Shown: piece after piece, positions 1 to 9,945 of the stretch
Layout of the letters: the number at the start of each line of letters is the position of its first letter
How positions within the stretch are numbered: the stretch's first letter is position 1
Assembly (NCBI GenBank): GCA_934149305.1
Contig: CAKPEF010000001.1
Location: forward strand, 118,835 to 182,834
Direction: 5' to 3'
Length of the DNA stretch: 64,000 bases
Source of the DNA: an uncultured Clostridia bacterium
GTDB lineage: Bacteria; Bacillota; Clostridia; TANB77; UBA1234
Translations under genes and position numbers: made by a program
Notes under the pieces: model-generated
The model's database searches: none
What the model saw: only the letters and a program-made list of their open reading frames with translations
Told to the model about the DNA's origin: nothing

Positions 1-504
1 GTATCCACATACTGCTGGTAAATAATTTGCGACTCCGGCTGTTGAAGCATGAGCTCTATGTGCTGTACCAAAAGCATCATTTACATATACTTCAGCAAGT
101 GAAGCAAGTTCTTTTGCAAACTCGGGATCGTTTGCTTCTTCTTCTGGATGTATACGAACATTTTCAAGTAGCATAACATCTCCATCTTTTAACTCAGCAA
201 CTTTTGCTCTAGCATCGTTTCCAATTACATCACTTGCAAAAGGAACATCTCTTTCTAATAATTCTGATAATCTCTTTGCAACTGGTGCAAGTGTTTGCTT
301 GTCCTTTGTTTTTCCAATGTGTGAACAAAGAATTACTCTAGCACCATGGCTCATTAAATACTTAATTGTTGGAAGAGCTTCTCTAATTCTTCTATCATCT
401 GTTATTTTTGATTTGTCATTTATATCTAGAGGAACATTAAAATCACATCTTACCAATACTCTTTTTCCATTAACATCAATATCTTCAATAGTCTTTTTAT
501 TCAT
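1..504 (-). CDS. pgk: Phosphoglycerate kinase, N-terminal part (cut by window edge)
   Basis: Transfers phosphate from 1,3-bisphosphoglycerate to ADP in cytoplasmic glycolysis. The 168 codons present are the N-terminal substrate-binding domain. They show the RCDFNVP motif near residues 17-23, a CSHIGK segment (HLG in most homologues) and DAFGTAHRAHAS near residue 145. The ATG at 504 follows a GGAG ribosome binding site. The rest of the gene lies beyond coordinate 1. It sits just downstream of gap on the same strand with 66 bp between them, the usual gap-pgk order. The family assignment is secure. Confidence 0.97.
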   Translation of the reverse strand, partial: MNKKTIEDIDVNGKRVLVRCDFNVPLDINDKSKITDDRRIREALPTIKYLMSHGARVILCSHIGKTKDKQTLAPVAKRLSELLERDVPFASDVIGNDARAKVAELKDGDVMLLENVRIHPEEEANDPEFAKELASLAEVYVNDAFGTAHRAHASTAGVANYLPAVCGY

Positions 505-535
505 ATTTTTATCTCCAATCTATATAGCAAATTTA

Positions 536-565
536 GGGGACGAACTTAGATTTTCGTCCCCTTTT
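536..565. terminator. Hairpin between gap and pgk
   Basis: A perfect 9-bp stem (536-544 with 553-561) has an 8-nt loop. The T-run (562-565) is on the plus side. On the minus strand, where gap and pgk are transcribed, the following sequence is only weakly T-rich. It is therefore more likely a partial terminator or mRNA-stabilising hairpin within the gap-pgk unit than a full stop. Confidence 0.5.
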
Positions 566-570
566 ATATT

Positions 571-1587
571 TTAACCTAGTTCTGCAAAATATTTAATTGT
601 TCTAACCATTTGGCTAGTATATGAATTTTCGTTATCATACCAAGCAACAACTTGTACTTGATATAATCCGTCTTCTATTTTTGTAACCATTGTTTGTGTA
701 GCATCAAATAATGATCCATAAGTAATTCCTATGATATCTGATGAAACAAGTGGTTCTTCTGTGTAACCGAAAGATGCTGATGAAGCAGCTTTCATAGCAG
801 CGTTGATTCCTTCTACTGTTATATCATTTCCTCTAACTACTGCTGTTAATATTGTTGTAGAACCTGTTGGAACTGGAACTCTTTGTGCAGATCCAATTAG
901 TTTTCCGTTTAATTCTGGAATAACAAGTCCAATTGCTTTAGCTGCTCCTGTTGAGTTAGGAACTATGTTTACTGCAGCGGCTCTAGCTCTTCTTAAATCT
1001 CCTTTTCTGTGAGGACCATCAAGTATCATTTGGTCTCCTGTATAAGCATGGATTGTTGACATTATACCAGATTCGATTGGTGCGTATTTATTAAGTGTAT
1101 TAGCCATTGGAGCTAAGCAGTTTGTTGTACAAGAAGCTGCTGAAATAACTGTATCTTCTGGTTTTAAGATATTTTCGTTTACTCCAAATACTATTGTTGG
1201 TAAATCTTTACCTGCTGGTGCAGAAATAACAACTTTTTTTGCGCCTGCTCTAATATGAGCTTCTGCTTTTTCTTTTGTTGTATAGAAACCTGTACATTCT
1301 AAAACAACATCAACGCCAATTTCTCCCCATGGAAGTTCTTCAGCATTTGGTTTTGCGTATATCTTTATTTCCTTTCCATCTACTGTTATTGAATCTTCTC
1401 CTGCAAATACAGTATCAGCTTTTGCATATCTACCTTGTGCAGAATCATATTTTAACAAATGTGCAAGCATTGTTGGACTTGTTAAATCGTTTATTGCGAC
1501 AATCTCATACCCCTCTGCTCCAAACATTTGTCTAAATGCTAGACGTCCAATACGTCCAAATCCATTAATAGCAACTTTTATTGACAT
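571..1587 (-). CDS. gap: Glyceraldehyde-3-phosphate dehydrogenase, type I
   Basis: Oxidises glyceraldehyde-3-phosphate to 1,3-bisphosphoglycerate with NAD+ in the cytoplasm. The NAD-binding motif GFGRIGR is at residues 7-13. The catalytic Cys lies in SAASCTTNC near residue 150, followed by the active-site HAYTGDQ segment and the substrate-binding GPHRKGDLRRAR stretch. At 338 residues the length is normal. I chose the ATG at 1587 (MSIKVAING) because GGAGGAA lies 7 bases upstream; an upstream in-frame ATG would add seven unlikely residues. It has its own sigma-A-like promoter and is followed by pgk. Confidence 0.97.
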   Translation of the reverse strand: MSIKVAINGFGRIGRLAFRQMFGAEGYEIVAINDLTSPTMLAHLLKYDSAQGRYAKADTVFAGEDSITVDGKEIKIYAKPNAEELPWGEIGVDVVLECTGFYTTKEKAEAHIRAGAKKVVISAPAGKDLPTIVFGVNENILKPEDTVISAASCTTNCLAPMANTLNKYAPIESGIMSTIHAYTGDQMILDGPHRKGDLRRARAAAVNIVPNSTGAAKAIGLVIPELNGKLIGSAQRVPVPTGSTTILTAVVRGNDITVEGINAAMKAASSASFGYTEEPLVSSDIIGITYGSLFDATQTMVTKIEDGLYQVQVVAWYDNENSYTSQMVRTIKYFAELG

Positions 1588-1624
1588 AATAATATTCCTC
1601 CAATTCATTTAAAATTACAAATTC

Positions 1625-1653
1625 ATTCTATATCATTTTATCCAACTTTGCAA
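1625..1653 (-). promoter_or_regulatory. Sigma-A-type promoter of gap
   Basis: Read on the minus strand: -35 TTGCAA (1648-1653), a 17-base spacer and -10 TAGAAT (1625-1630), about 40 bases before the gap start. Spacing is ideal; the hexamers match the consensus at 5 of 6 positions each. Confidence 0.6.
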
Positions 1654-1817
1654 TATTTAACCTTTATTTAATTTTAAACTTTTTGGCACATAAAATTTTA
1701 ACAAAATCTATATGTTTTCTCAATTTTTTGTTGCTATATTTTTCATTTTGCTTTTTACTTGCTTTTGTGCTAACATTATTTTTAGATGTTTATCATACTT
1801 TTATTTTGGAGGCCATA

Positions 1818-2834
1818 ATGGAAAAAACTAAAAAATTTATCAAAAATTTTATTATTTTTATTTTGTTAATAGCACTTACATTTTATGTTGCCCTAAAAGA
1901 CCAAGATTTTTCTATGCTTTCATCCACATTTAAGAGCGCAAATATAAAATTTTTAATAGTTGGTATTCTTTGTATGTGTTTTTATATAGTTTGTGAAGCT
2001 GTCAATATTGGTAGAATGCTAAAAGCTTTAGGTGAAAAAAGTAATTTTATTTTAAATTTAAAATATGCTTTTATTGGATTCTTTTTCAGTGCGATAACGC
2101 CTGCTGCAAGTGGTGGTCAACCTATGCAAATTTATTTTATGTATAAAGATAAAATATCTGTTGCAAACTCTACACTTGCACTTTTAGTTAATTTACTTTG
2201 CATGCAAATAGTTACAATTTCGATAGCTTTAACTAGTCTATTTTTTAACTATAATTACATGAATAATGCCTTGCTTATATTTTTTACTATAGGAATTCTT
2301 TTGAATTTAAGTGCTCTTTCACTTCTTTTAATAGCAATATTTAGTCAAAAACTTTTAGATAAATTAGTCGGTTTTATTATTCGTGTAATGAAATTCTTTA
2401 AATTGAAAAATTTCGATATTTTAAAAGAAAAATTAGAAAAAGAAGTCGAAAATTATAAAGAAAATGCTGTATACATTAGAAAATATAAAAAAGCTTTATT
2501 TAAAAATCTATTTACATCATATACTCAATTTTTAGTCTTTTATTCAATATCTTATTGGGTATATGCTAGTTTCGGATTAAACGACTTAAATATATTAAAA
2601 ATAACCTCTCTTCAATCTATAGTATTTGCAACCGTTTCTGGAATTCCATCACCTGGTTCAGTAGGTGTCAACGAAGGTGCATTTATCTCAATATTTAAAA
2701 ATGTATTTCCTGAAAATCTGCTAAAAAGTTCTATGCTTTTAAGTAGATTTATAAACTTTTACTTATTCGTTATTATTAGTGGAATATTAGTTGCAATACT
2801 CTTCCTACGAAATAAAAAAGATGAAAAAAAATAA
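1818..2834 (+). CDS. Flippase-like integral membrane protein (LPG synthase TM-region / YbhN family)
   Basis: A polytopic membrane protein of 338 residues related to the membrane half of MprF and to YbhN/UPF0104 proteins, which move lipids or isoprenoid-linked molecules across the membrane. Several hydrophobic helices are visible, with the family hallmarks SAITPAASGGQP near residue 95 and GIPSPGSVGVNEG near residue 275. The ATG at 1818 has GGAGG six bases upstream; a longer in-frame upstream start lacks such a site. There is no synthase domain, so the substrate cannot be named. It is divergent from gap and stands alone, with a terminator after it. Confidence 0.82.
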   Translation: MEKTKKFIKNFIIFILLIALTFYVALKDQDFSMLSSTFKSANIKFLIVGILCMCFYIVCEAVNIGRMLKALGEKSNFILNLKYAFIGFFFSAITPAASGGQPMQIYFMYKDKISVANSTLALLVNLLCMQIVTISIALTSLFFNYNYMNNALLIFFTIGILLNLSALSLLLIAIFSQKLLDKLVGFIIRVMKFFKLKNFDILKEKLEKEVENYKENAVYIRKYKKALFKNLFTSYTQFLVFYSISYWVYASFGLNDLNILKITSLQSIVFATVSGIPSPGSVGVNEGAFISIFKNVFPENLLKSSMLLSRFINFYLFVIISGILVAILFLRNKKDEKK

Positions 2835-2844
2835 AAAATCTCCG

Positions 2845-2881
2845 GACATATACTACACTTATTGGTATATGTCTTATTTTA
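2845..2881 (+). terminator. Terminator after the flippase-like gene
   Basis: A 9-bp perfect stem (2845-2853 with 2865-2873) followed by TTATTTTA, 11 bases after the stop codon. Confidence 0.7.
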
Positions 2882-2993
2882 TGCTTGCAAAATCTTCAGA
2901 AATATAGTAAAATCGTTATGTTAAATTCCATTTTTTCCTGTTTTGCAGGTTTATATATACCGCAAATACAATCATAATTTTAAGGAGAACCGC

Positions 2994-3365
2994 ATGTACA
3001 CTCGTGTTGCCACTATTTGCATCGAAGATTCCATTGTAAGCAAAAGCTCAATTTCTTATCGCTTTACTACGGAACTCGGCTTGACAGCTGCCACAAAAGC
3101 GATGGAAAAGTTTCTTAAAGAACTGCATTCACCTGATTTGGTTCATATTTTAAAATTTAAAACTTCTTCAGAAATTTTTAAGTCTAGCGAACTCCAAAAT
3201 GATGTTTTAGCAATTAAAGGACTGGAGGTTTCTATTAAAAATGAAGATTTAGATAAAATTGAATCTAATGATGAAGCACAATTTTTTTGCGTAAACCACG
3301 GTCTACCAGATTCACTCGAAGAGCTCGAATGGTTTCTAAATATTCAGCTCGGTCTTGGCTCTTAA
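2994..3365 (+). CDS. Orphan hypothetical protein, 123 aa
   Basis: I do not recognise this protein. It is soluble-looking, without signal peptide or membrane helix, and begins MYTRVATICIED. The ATG at 2994 follows AAGGAG at 2982-2987 with good spacing. It is one of three small plus-strand genes in a minus-strand landscape. Its codons are richer in G and C than those of its neighbours (for example CTCGGC, ATCGAAGAT). It is followed by a strong bidirectional terminator shared with mnmA. Its own RBS and terminator support a real gene; isolation and composition suggest transfer. Confidence 0.65.
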   Translation: MYTRVATICIEDSIVSKSSISYRFTTELGLTAATKAMEKFLKELHSPDLVHILKFKTSSEIFKSSELQNDVLAIKGLEVSIKNEDLDKIESNDEAQFFCVNHGLPDSLEELEWFLNIQLGLGS

Positions 3366-3410
3366 AATTTTAGCCAGTATCTACTTTAGATTTAGCTGTC
3401 CAAATTTTAA

Positions 3411-3459
3411 AATGACAATTCAAAAGCAGTTTTAAACTGTCTATGAATTGTCATTTTTT
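3411..3459. terminator. Bidirectional terminator between the orphan gene and mnmA
   Basis: A 12-bp stem (3411-3422 with 3444-3455) encloses a second small inverted repeat. T-rich tracts lie on both sides. It ends both the plus-strand gene at 3365 and the suf-mnmA transcript at 3462. Confidence 0.8.
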
Positions 3460-3461
3460 AA

Positions 3462-4514
<1,053 letters not shown>

Positions 4515-4952
4515 TTATTCTTCCTCACTTCCGAGACATTCTTCGATTGTATGCCAAGCAAGGAGCGCACACTTTACTCTCGCAGGCATATTAGATATAT
4601 TCTTAAAGGCTATTGCATCCTCTAGCTTTTTTAGTTCATTTTCATCTTTTGTTTCTCTTTTTATCATTTCGATAAATGTTTTTACAATTTCTTTTGCTTC
4701 TTCTATTTTCTTACCTCTTAATGTGTCTATCATTATAGAAGTTGATGCTTGAGAAATTGCACATCCATGACCTGTAAAAGCTAAGTCTTCGATTATATCA
4801 CCGTTTATTTTTACTTCTAATTTTATTTCATCACCACAGTTTGGATTATGTCCCATTTTACAACATGTAGCACCTTCTAGTTCTTTTTTGTTGTAAGAGT
4901 TCATGCTATGTTCCATTATTATGTCATTATATACATCTGATAGTTCGTCCAT
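4515..4952 (-). CDS. sufU: SufU, IscU-like sulfur transfer/scaffold protein
   Basis: Accepts sulfur from SufS and passes it to the SufBCD scaffold. At 145 residues it has the SufU-type zinc/Fe-S ligands Cys39 (NPNCGD), Asp41, Cys64 (GHGCAISQAS) and Cys128 (ARVKCALLAW). The region between Cys64 and Cys128 is of SufU rather than IscU length. GGAG precedes the ATG at 4952. It sits between sufS and mnmA, with 9 and 0 bases between genes, so all three are co-translated. Confidence 0.93.
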   Translation of the reverse strand: MDELSDVYNDIIMEHSMNSYNKKELEGATCCKMGHNPNCGDEIKLEVKINGDIIEDLAFTGHGCAISQASTSIMIDTLRGKKIEEAKEIVKTFIEMIKRETKDENELKKLEDAIAFKNISNMPARVKCALLAWHTIEECLGSEEE

Positions 4953-4961
4953 ATTTTTCTC

Positions 4962-6185
4962 CTAATCTTTAATGTATTTTCTAAACATATTATACGCCTT
5001 ATTTAAGGCTTTAACAAGTCTATCAACATCTTCTTTTGTGTTGTAAAAATAAAAACTTGCTCTACAAGTAGAATCTATTCCTAAAAATCTCATTAGTGGT
5101 TGTGCACAGTGATTGCCAGAGCGAACGCATACATTTTCTGAATCTAATATACTTGCAACATCATGTGGATGTACGCCATTTATATTAAAAGAAATTACTG
5201 AAGAATGATTTTCTCCGTTTGGTGTCATATAAATGGTTAAGAAGTCTAATTTTGAAAGCTCATCTATCGCATAACTTACAACTTCTTTTTCTATTTTATC
5301 AATCTCTTCGTATCCTATTTTTTCAATGTAGTCAATTGCGGCTGAAAGACCTACAACGCCTTCTACATTTTGTGTGCCTGCCTCAAATTTATTTGGAAGT
5401 GGTGCAAATGTTGTGTTTTGTTCATACACATATTCAATCATATCTCCGCCCATTAAAAACGGATTCATTTTATTTAATATTTCTCTTTTTCCGTAAAGTA
5501 CGCCTATTCCAAGTGGTGCAAGCATTTTATGACCAGAAAAAGCAAGAAAATCTGCATCCAAATCTCTAACATCAACTTTCATATGAGGAATACTTTGTGA
5601 TGCATCTACTAACACTTTTGCGCCTTTTTTATGTGCATATTTTATTATTTCTTTGACATTATTGATTGTGCCTAAAACGTTTGAAACCTGTGTAATCGCA
5701 ACAATTTTAGTCTTATCTGTTATCTTAGATTCTATCTCTTCTTTTGAAAGTTCAAAATCTTTATTTATATACATGTATTTTAAAGTGCTTTTTGTTTTTT
5801 TAGTAACCATTTGCCAAGGAACTAAGTTAGAATGATGTTCCATTATTGATAAAACAACTTCATCTCCCTCAGAAAGGTTATCTAGTCCATAAGAATATGC
5901 AACCAAATTTAAGCTTTCACTTGCATTTTTAGAAAATATTATTTCTTCTGGATATTTTGCATTTATAAAGTTTGCAATTTTAACTCTTGCACCCTCATAA
6001 AGTTCAGTCGCCTCAACACTTAACGAGTACGCTCCTCTATGAGGATTAGCATTACTTTTTTCATAATATTCATTTATTTTATCTAGTACATATCTAGGCT
6101 TTTGCGTGGTAGCACCACTATCTAAATATGCGATATTTTTGTTTTCAAATATCGGAAAATCCTTTTTTATTTCTTCTATATTCAT
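4962..6185 (-). CDS. sufS: Cysteine desulfurase SufS
   Basis: A PLP enzyme that turns cysteine into alanine plus an enzyme persulfide for Fe-S assembly. The PLP lysine is Lys220 in SGHKMLAPLG. The catalytic cysteine is Cys360 in RSGNHCAQP, the group II (SufS/CsdA) form. At 407 residues it is normal and complete. RBS AAAGGGA precedes the ATG. It sits between sufD and sufU in the suf operon, so it is the sulfur source for both the Fe-S scaffold and MnmA. Confidence 0.96.
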   Translation of the reverse strand: MNIEEIKKDFPIFENKNIAYLDSGATTQKPRYVLDKINEYYEKSNANPHRGAYSLSVEATELYEGARVKIANFINAKYPEEIIFSKNASESLNLVAYSYGLDNLSEGDEVVLSIMEHHSNLVPWQMVTKKTKSTLKYMYINKDFELSKEEIESKITDKTKIVAITQVSNVLGTINNVKEIIKYAHKKGAKVLVDASQSIPHMKVDVRDLDADFLAFSGHKMLAPLGIGVLYGKREILNKMNPFLMGGDMIEYVYEQNTTFAPLPNKFEAGTQNVEGVVGLSAAIDYIEKIGYEEIDKIEKEVVSYAIDELSKLDFLTIYMTPNGENHSSVISFNINGVHPHDVASILDSENVCVRSGNHCAQPLMRFLGIDSTCRASFYFYNTKEDVDRLVKALNKAYNMFRKYIKD

Positions 6186-6197
6186 ACTAATCCCTTT

Positions 6198-7206
6198 TTA
6201 ATTCAATTTTTCATCAATTTTATTTATAATCTCGTTTCTCAACTCTTCATCGTCTATTCTATCTATAATCTTTGAAAGGTTTGATTTTACAAGCAATTTA
6301 ACGGCTTCTTTATAACTTAGTCCTCTAGACATTATATAAAATATAACTTTATCATCTACTCTACCAGAAGCAGTTGAATGATTTCCGTGAGACATCATCT
6401 TCACTGCATAAAAGCATTGGAAGAGCAATTGATTTTGCATCTTTTGATAAAAGCATGCAATATTCGTTTTCGTTTCCTTTAGCCTTTTTTGAACCCTTTT
6501 TAAAATCTATCGTTCCCTTAAAATGCTTTTTAGCTTTGTCTGAAAGCGAACCTTGAACATCAATATCTACATTTGTTTTCTTTCCATAAAGTTCAACTAT
6601 ATAATTCAAATCTTTTATTTGATTATCTGTTCCTAAATAAACTGTCTTTATATCATTTGTTGAATTTTCGCCATTTACACTCGAATAATAATTGCTAATA
6701 CTTGTTTTTCCACCAATATCTATAATTGTATAATTTACATTTGAGTTCTTTTCTAAAACATTTTCAATTGTTTCGAAATTATCTGAAGCTTCATTCATAA
6801 AATTTATTATATTAACATTTACTTTTGCATTTTCATTTGCAAATAACTTTATTCCACTATTTCTAAAGCACTTTTTAGCCGTACTTGCTCTATATTCTAT
6901 CGTAATTGTAGAATCTCCCATCGCATTTATTAAAATTTGATTTATAAGTGATAAATTTTCATCGTCGAAATTATATACAATCTTTTCTTCACTATTATTT
7001 AAATCTATTTTGATTTTGTTATTCGAATTTTCAAAACCAAATCCAACTCCAAATTTAAAACTCAAATCTTCTTTTAGTAGCGAGACACATTGTGGCATCT
7101 TCATGCCTTTAAAATCTTCTGTAACTTGTGGCATTTCAACATCTAATTTAATATTATTTATATTAAAATTTTTAGAAGTTCTAATCGGTGTATTATTAAA
7201 TTCCAT
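6198..7206 (-). pseudogene. sufD: SufD, Fe-S scaffold subunit, with a one-base frameshift
   Basis: SufD forms the SufBC2D scaffold. The N-terminal frame runs from the ATG at 7206 to about 6388 and matches SufD up to SEDDVS. The conserved continuation GNHSTASGRVDDKVIFY is in another frame from about 6386 to the stop at 6198. Removing one base near 6387 joins them as DDVSGNHS, the usual family motif. The span, 1009 bases, is 3 x 336 + 1. An intact gene would encode 335 residues. All neighbours are intact and the operon needs SufD, so a sequencing or assembly error is the first explanation; a real recent mutation is the second. Confidence 0.88.
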
Positions 7207-7208
7207 AT

Positions 7209-8606
7209 CTATCCAATGCTCCCTTCTAATTCGAGATTTATAAGATTGTTCATTTCAACTGCATATTCTACAGGAAGTTCTTTCGAAACAGGATATGCAA
7301 AACCTCTAACAATCATCGCTCTCGCATCATCTTCTGTAAGCCCTCTACTCATCAAATAAAATATAGCTTTATCGCTTATTTTACCTATCTTAGCTTCGTG
7401 AGAAAATTCAATTTCATCATTTCTAATATCGTTTACAGGAATTGTATCAGAACGCGAAATATCATCCAGCATAAGCGATTCACAACTTACGCTACACTTT
7501 GAATTTGTAGCATTCTCCATAATTCTAACAAGTGCTCTATATGTACACGCACCACCATTTTTCGAAAGCGATTTAGAATTTACAACTGATGATGTATTAG
7601 GTGCATTATGAACAACTTTAAATCCCGTATCAAGATTTTGCCCCTTGCCGGCAAAAGTAATTCCTGTATACTCTGTTTTTGCTCCTTCTCCATTTAAAAC
7701 GCTCATTGGATATAGCATTGAAACCTTAGAGCCAAAAGAACCTGTAACCCAATCAATCTGTGCGTTTTTGCCTACAATAGCCTTTTTTGTATTTAAATTC
7801 ATCATATTCTTTGACCAATTTTCTATTGTCGAATATCTTAAATAAGCATTATCTTTTACGTATAACTCAACACATCCAGCATGTAAATTAACTTTGTTGT
7901 ATTTAGGTGCAGAACAGCCTTCAATAAAATGAAGACTTGCTCCCTCATCAACAATAATTAGTGTATGCTCGAATTGTCCAGACTCAGGCGAATTAAGTCT
8001 AAAATATGATTGCAAAGGAATCTCTACTTTCACTCCCTTAGGAACATAAACAAATGAACCTCCGGACCATACAGCTGCATGAAGTGCAACAAATTTATGT
8101 TCACTAATCGGAACACATTTCATAAAATATTCTTTCACAATCTCTGGATATTCTTTAACCGCTGTTTCCATATCAGTATAAATTACACCCTGCTTTAGCA
8201 AATCTTCTTTCATGCTGTGGTAAACAACTTCAGAATCATATTGAGCACCAGCACCACCTAAAGATTTTTTCTCTGCATCAGGTATACCAAGCTTATCGAA
8301 TGTATTTTTAATATCTTCAGGAACATCATCCCAACTAGAATTTAGCTTAGACTTTGGCTTTACATACGTTGCAATATCATCCATTCTAAGCTCTGAAAGG
8401 TCTGGTCCCCATGTTGGAAGTTTTAGTTTGTCATACATTGCTAAAGCATCTAATCTGATTTTTCTCATCCAATCAGGATCATTTTTTTGTCTAGAAATTT
8501 CTTCTATAATCTCTTTGTTTAAGCCTTTTTTCATTTTAAATTCGTAGTCGTCTTTATTTTTAAAATCATAAATATTTCTATCTACTTCATCTACTTTTGT
8601 CTTCAT
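7209..8606 (-). CDS. sufB: Fe-S assembly scaffold SufB
   Basis: The main scaffold subunit on which nascent Fe-S clusters are built. At 465 residues it is full length, with the beta-helix core and conserved HFIEGCSAP, LHAGCVELY and SKCSVSCESL segments. The C-terminal SHEAKIGKISDKAIFYLMSRGL stretch is where SufC docks. It starts two bases after the sufC stop and ends two bases before the sufD start, so the three are translationally coupled. Confidence 0.96.
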   Translation of the reverse strand: MKTKVDEVDRNIYDFKNKDDYEFKMKKGLNKEIIEEISRQKNDPDWMRKIRLDALAMYDKLKLPTWGPDLSELRMDDIATYVKPKSKLNSSWDDVPEDIKNTFDKLGIPDAEKKSLGGAGAQYDSEVVYHSMKEDLLKQGVIYTDMETAVKEYPEIVKEYFMKCVPISEHKFVALHAAVWSGGSFVYVPKGVKVEIPLQSYFRLNSPESGQFEHTLIIVDEGASLHFIEGCSAPKYNKVNLHAGCVELYVKDNAYLRYSTIENWSKNMMNLNTKKAIVGKNAQIDWVTGSFGSKVSMLYPMSVLNGEGAKTEYTGITFAGKGQNLDTGFKVVHNAPNTSSVVNSKSLSKNGGACTYRALVRIMENATNSKCSVSCESLMLDDISRSDTIPVNDIRNDEIEFSHEAKIGKISDKAIFYLMSRGLTEDDARAMIVRGFAYPVSKELPVEYAVEMNNLINLELEGSIG

Positions 8607-8607
8607 A

Positions 8608-9354
8608 TTACATACCTGCTTCCTTGTATTTGCTAAAACCGTTTTCTAAAATATCTTTTGCAAGCTCAAAATCCCCTGTTTTCACAATCTTGCCATCTAC
8701 CAAAACATGCACAAAATCAACATCTAAACTCTCTAAAATACTCATGTTGTGAGTAATTATTAAAATAGAATTTTCATTTGATTTATACATTTCAATTCCT
8801 TTAGAAACAGCCTTTATTGCATCAACATCAAGACCAGAATCTGTTTCATCTAATATAGCAAGTTTAGGATTTAAAACAAGCATTTGTAAAATTTCATTTT
8901 TCTTTTTTTCTCCACCAGAAAAACCAACATTTAATTTTCTATCAATCAAATTTGCATTCATATTTAACTCTTTTGCATAATTTTTTACATTATCCTTAAA
9001 TTCAAAAATTTTTACTGGCTTTTCATCAATTTTGTTTTTAGCAACCTTCAAAAAGTTAAGACAAGAAATACCTGGTATCTCTTCTGGCGCTTGAAAAGAC
9101 ATAAAAACACCTTTCTTTGCAATCTTGTCTGTAGAAAGATTCGTTATATCTTCGCCATCAAGCTCAATCTTGCCACTCGTTTTCTTATATTCAGGATTAT
9201 TTAAAATAACATTAGCAAGTGTAGACTTTCCGGCACCATTTGGTCCCATAATAACATGAACTTCACCTTTACCAATACTTAAATTAAGTCCTTTTAAAAT
9301 CTCTTTCTCGCCTGCAACAGCATATAAATCTTTAATTTCTAATAAACTACTCAT
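8608..9354 (-). CDS. sufC: Fe-S assembly ATPase SufC
   Basis: A cytoplasmic ABC-type ATPase that drives conformational change of SufBD. Walker A is GPNGAGKS near residue 38, the signature is SGGEKKKNE near residue 146, and Walker B is LAILDETDSGLD near residue 165. At 248 residues the size is typical. It is the first gene of the suf operon, 36 bases downstream of a consensus promoter, with GAGGAG before the ATG. Confidence 0.96.
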   Translation of the reverse strand: MSSLLEIKDLYAVAGEKEILKGLNLSIGKGEVHVIMGPNGAGKSTLANVILNNPEYKKTSGKIELDGEDITNLSTDKIAKKGVFMSFQAPEEIPGISCLNFLKVAKNKIDEKPVKIFEFKDNVKNYAKELNMNANLIDRKLNVGFSGGEKKKNEILQMLVLNPKLAILDETDSGLDVDAIKAVSKGIEMYKSNENSILIITHNMSILESLDVDFVHVLVDGKIVKTGDFELAKDILENGFSKYKEAGM

Positions 9355-9388
9355 ATTATCTCCTCGTTTTCATAGTATTTCAGTAGTA

Positions 9389-9417
9389 ATTATAAATTCT
9401 AATTCATAGTTTGTCAA
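9389..9417 (-). promoter_or_regulatory. Consensus sigma-A promoter of the suf operon
   Basis: On the minus strand: TTGACA (9412-9417), 17 bases, TATAAT (9389-9394), a perfect consensus match about 35 bases before sufC. The AT-rich flanks would suit an Rrf2-type operator. The regulator gene lies directly upstream, so repression by it is a reasonable inference. Confidence 0.85.
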
Positions 9418-9433
9418 TAGGAATTGAATTTTC

Positions 9434-9466
9434 AAAAAAGAGGTGAAGTTTTTTAGCTTTCACCTC
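9434..9466 (-). terminator. Terminator after the Rrf2 regulator gene
   Basis: A GAGGTGAA stem (9440-9448 with 9458-9466) is followed on the minus strand by TTTTTTGAAAA. It separates the regulator transcript from the suf promoter, so regulator and operon are separate units. Confidence 0.75.
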
Positions 9467-9480
9467 AAGATTAAAATTTG

Positions 9481-9882
9481 CTATTTAATTAAATCCTCCA
9501 ATGTTTTACTATCTATATATTCATTTATCACATTATCTAGGCCTTCCCAAAAAGTAAAAGTCTTGCAGTCATTCTTTCTTGCACAGTCGCTTTCTCCTGT
9601 AACACACATAACAGGAGCTAAATCTCCCTCGGTAGCTCTTAAAATATCACCAACTTTATATTCACTTGGCTTCTTTGAAAGTCTATATCCACCTGCATTA
9701 CCTCTTGCAGTTTCTAAAAATCCCGCTTTATTTAACATAGAAATTATTTGCTCTAAATATTTATTTGAAATTTGTTGTCTGTCTGCAATACTCTTTAAAG
9801 AAATAAAATTTCCATTGCCATTAGTAGCTAAATCTATCATTATTCTTAAGGCATATCTGCCTTTAGTTGAAATTCTCATCAT
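9481..9882 (-). CDS. Rrf2-family Fe-S-sensing transcriptional regulator (IscR-like)
   Basis: A winged-helix regulator likely to control the adjacent suf operon. The N-terminal winged helix covers residues 1-80, with the family motif ARGNAGGYRL near residue 59. Three cysteines, Cys93, Cys100 and Cys106, fit the [2Fe-2S] ligand pattern of IscR. At 133 residues it is normal for an Rrf2 protein. Two adjacent ATGs follow AGGAGG; the second, at 9879, has better spacing. Whether it represses in the apo or holo form cannot be seen. Confidence 0.88.
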   Translation of the reverse strand: MMRISTKGRYALRIMIDLATNGNGNFISLKSIADRQQISNKYLEQIISMLNKAGFLETARGNAGGYRLSKKPSEYKVGDILRATEGDLAPVMCVTGESDCARKNDCKTFTFWEGLDNVINEYIDSKTLEDLIK

Positions 9883-9945
9883 GTGCCTCCTTAAGTAAAA
9901 GTTTTTCTAAATAATATCACAAAAAAATTAAATTAGCAAATGCAC

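Noticed and set aside
6380..6395. Programmed +1 frameshift in sufD
   Set aside because: There is no in-frame stop, rare codon pair or slippery site at the junction, and SufD is not known to use recoding. A sequence error or simple mutation explains it better.
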